Shown here piece after piece: positions 61,832 to 64,000 of a stretch of 64,000 nucleotides of DNA. The notes below the pieces were generated by a model. The model did not search any database. It had not been told where the DNA came from and saw only the letters and a program-made list of their open reading frames with translations. Each line of letters starts with the position of its first letter. Within the stretch, counting starts at the first letter, position 1. A program made the translations under genes and the position numbers. Where the stretch lies: contig NC_066316.1 in assembly GCF_022539315.1 (NCBI RefSeq), forward strand, positions 96,404,179 through 96,468,178, given 5' to 3'. This DNA comes from Serinus canaria. Its lineage: Eukaryota > Chordata > Aves > Passeriformes > Fringillidae.

Positions 61832-63496
61832 CCACAGACACAAAGCACAGTTCCTCTTAAAATGGAACAGAGAGACAGTTCTGCACAAACCCCAGAGGTA
61901 AAGTCTCCTGACACACCTTTATAATGTAAATCACGGGCAACTGTCTGAGCTTGCAGGGTCCTTCACATCCAGTTTCCATCCTGCTTTCCATTCTCAGCAA
62001 TAGGATTAGACTTTCACCACCAGTCAAATGATAAGGCCCTTCCCAGCCCTTAGTATTTCCAGAATATGCATTTATTCTTTCTCCATCATGCACACTATGG
62101 AGGAAGTGCTTTTCACTTTCTCAGTGGAGTGCTTTTGTAGTAGAATTCAGGTTTTCTCCTGCCCGCGTCCCTTGTATTTTCCTTGGGACAGGGAGCATCG
62201 ATTCCTGGGTGTAGGTGAGGTGCACAGCACAGCAGGAGCCTGGGTTGAAAATGGGCCTTTCTGCTTCAGATTTCCACTCCATCATGCCATTGACAGAGGA
62301 AGTTCAAGAGGGTTATGCTGTCTGAAGCTCCACAAGGGAGCTTCTGGTATTGACAGTTTTGCCCCTTAACTGTGAGTGCAGGCAAAGTTTTGAGTAGCAG
62401 GATGGACATAGTTCAAGACAACAGTTATATACAATAAAACCTGAATGCAGCAACAGTAAAACTCTTGTTGTTTTAGAGGGCCTTAGTAGGTTTTAATGGT
62501 GGTATTTTTTCTCAGGGATGAGTATGTAAAAAAAAAAAAAAATAGAAAAAAATCTCCAAATATCAAACAGAAAGAAAGGAATAAAACAATGGAAGGAAGT
62601 AAAGTTTGTACTGGTTCCCAAAAATACCAGTGAACACTGTCCAAATCCCTAAATATTTGTTTTAATCATCATTATATTTCTGCCAGTTTCCTATTTCTAA
62701 AAAGCTGTTATTACAACTTTTATGTATCTGCAACATGTGGAATTTTCTGATGTTAAGGTTACTGACTTAAAGGCAATGACACTAGTTCATGAAATGGAGA
62801 CATGAATTAGCAGCAGTCAGATATTGATGGGCACATATGTATATGCCTGTAGAAAAACAAGAGATTATTTTCTCAGGGCATTCTTAGATAGCCTACATCT
62901 ATTTTCATCCTTTCCTGTTGTACTCACTTGAGCACATGCACACTGATGACTTGCATTATCATGAGATATTCTCTGGCTATCTTGGGAGCTGGAAAGCACT
63001 GCAGAGGGAACCCTCTCAAATTCCTCAACAGCTTACTCAAGCTGTTTGAGAATGAAAATAAGAGTGCTTTCTGTATTGTAAAAATACTGTCACCATGCCT
63101 GACATTCAGCCTAACTTTGGTGTTCCCTGATTTTCAGAGCCCACAGCTATTGGTATAATTAATCTGGTTTCAGTCAAATTGTGTCAGCAGAAAATACAGT
63201 CCTCACTGCAACTTCCACCTTGTTTTAAAATACTGTTGCATTTAACTTTGTAGATATTTTAAAGGCAAAAAAGAGAGGAAAACACATCAAATCTGCATGG
63301 CTTAAAGAGTTTATGATTTGTACCCACATCCTGAATTATCCAAAGTTTTCAGAGGAGTTTAACACACCACTGTTTCTCTTTCTTCTGTATACTGACTTAG
63401 CTTTGCCATGACCAATCACTTGTTTACTTGGTCTAACCTCCCATGCTCCAACTTATTCCCCAGACTGTAAATCCTTGAATATAATTTCAAAGCAGT
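61832..63496. other. AT-rich unique sequence, no gene recognised
   Basis: The plus frame at 62028-62369 (113 codons) has no domain. A poly-A run lies near 62529-62542. Confidence 0.4.
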
Positions 63497-63600
63497 TTGT
63501 GGGTTTTTGGTTTGTTCGGTTGGTGGTTTTTTGTGGTTTGCTTTTTGTTTCGTTTTTTTGGGGGTTATTTTTTGTTTGCTTTCTTTTTTATTTTTCTTTC
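63497..63600 (+). repeat. T/G-rich low-complexity tract
   Basis: TTTGG, TTTTG and TTTGTTT-type runs like the tract at 640-904. It yields a false Phe/Gly-rich open frame. Confidence 0.85.
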
Positions 63601-64000
63601 TTTGAATTCACCTTTTTAGGTAATAAACTCTTCATTCAGTATGGCACAGCTCCTTCTAGCCATCCCCAAATGTTTGGAGAGTAATGGCTGGAGGCTGTTT
63701 AACTGCGCTTTTTCCTTCTGCTGTCTTCAGAACTGAGGTCTGAGAAAGCCCCTATTACCAGATGTACTAATTATTAACTAATTCTGATTGATGTTTTAAT
63801 TTCATTGATTTATATCTAGATCTCCTTATATAGAATCTGAAATGAATGGTCATACATTGATCTTAACATTGATTTTCTTTTTTTTTTTTTCATTGGGACA
63901 GTACTTTTTTGAGGATTCATGTCATCATGATCTAAAAAAAAAAAAAAAAGAGTTATATTCTAAGCTTTAACCTAGTTTGCAGTAGTCCTAAAAGAAAGTC
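63601..64000. other. AT-rich window end
   Basis: A T run near 63878-63890 and an A run near 63934-63949. No gene recognised. Confidence 0.4.

Noticed and set aside
63475..63684. Hydrophobic plus-strand frame
   Set aside because: Also a T/G low-complexity tract.

Overview
The window reads as nuclear DNA of a bird, most likely a songbird. It is AT-rich, poor in CpG outside two short patches, and has no long open reading frame that looks like a real gene. The bird call rests on many degenerate CR1 LINE 3' ends with the typical tail (ATTCTATGATTCT-like 8-mers), found on both strands, and on two sequences I recognise from memory as avian endogenous-retrovirus-type LTRs, one about 1.4 kb (minus strand) and one about 0.48 kb (plus strand). 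No search could be run, so family names are recognition calls.

Layout. 1-31 kb: AT-rich unique sequence with scattered CR1 pieces (2.5-3.2, 5.2-5.4, 13.3-13.5 and 15.2-15.5 kb), one older CR1/L3-like piece (26.6-26.9 kb), simple repeats, and a few stretches that look like conserved non-coding elements (6.2-6.6, 11.1-11.6 and 24.6-24.9 kb). 31-41 kb: a compositionally different, GC-richer block with a CpG island (31.0-31.8 kb), a second CpG-rich patch built on a 13-bp tandem repeat (34.2-34.5 kb), at least five CR1 fragments, an 81-bp duplication, a ten-copy 28/29-bp minisatellite (37.29-37.57 kb) and the long LTR (39.68-41.11 kb). 41-64 kb: AT-rich again, with enhancer-like unique DNA, one possible terminal exon (45.8 kb), a CR1 copy (46.34-46.83 kb) and the short LTR with TATA box and poly(A) signal (56.44-56.92 kb).

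No protein-coding gene, rRNA, tRNA, CRISPR array or bacterial-style operon can be supported. The window is best described as a gene desert or the inside of a very long intron, with one strong candidate transcription start region at the 31-kb CpG island. I did not find a convincing new biological system. The points most worth checking are the CpG island pair, the possible terminal exon at 45.8 kb, the minisatellite with its higher-order DEDED pattern, and the 17-bp homeodomain-type direct repeat at 6.3/6.5 kb.
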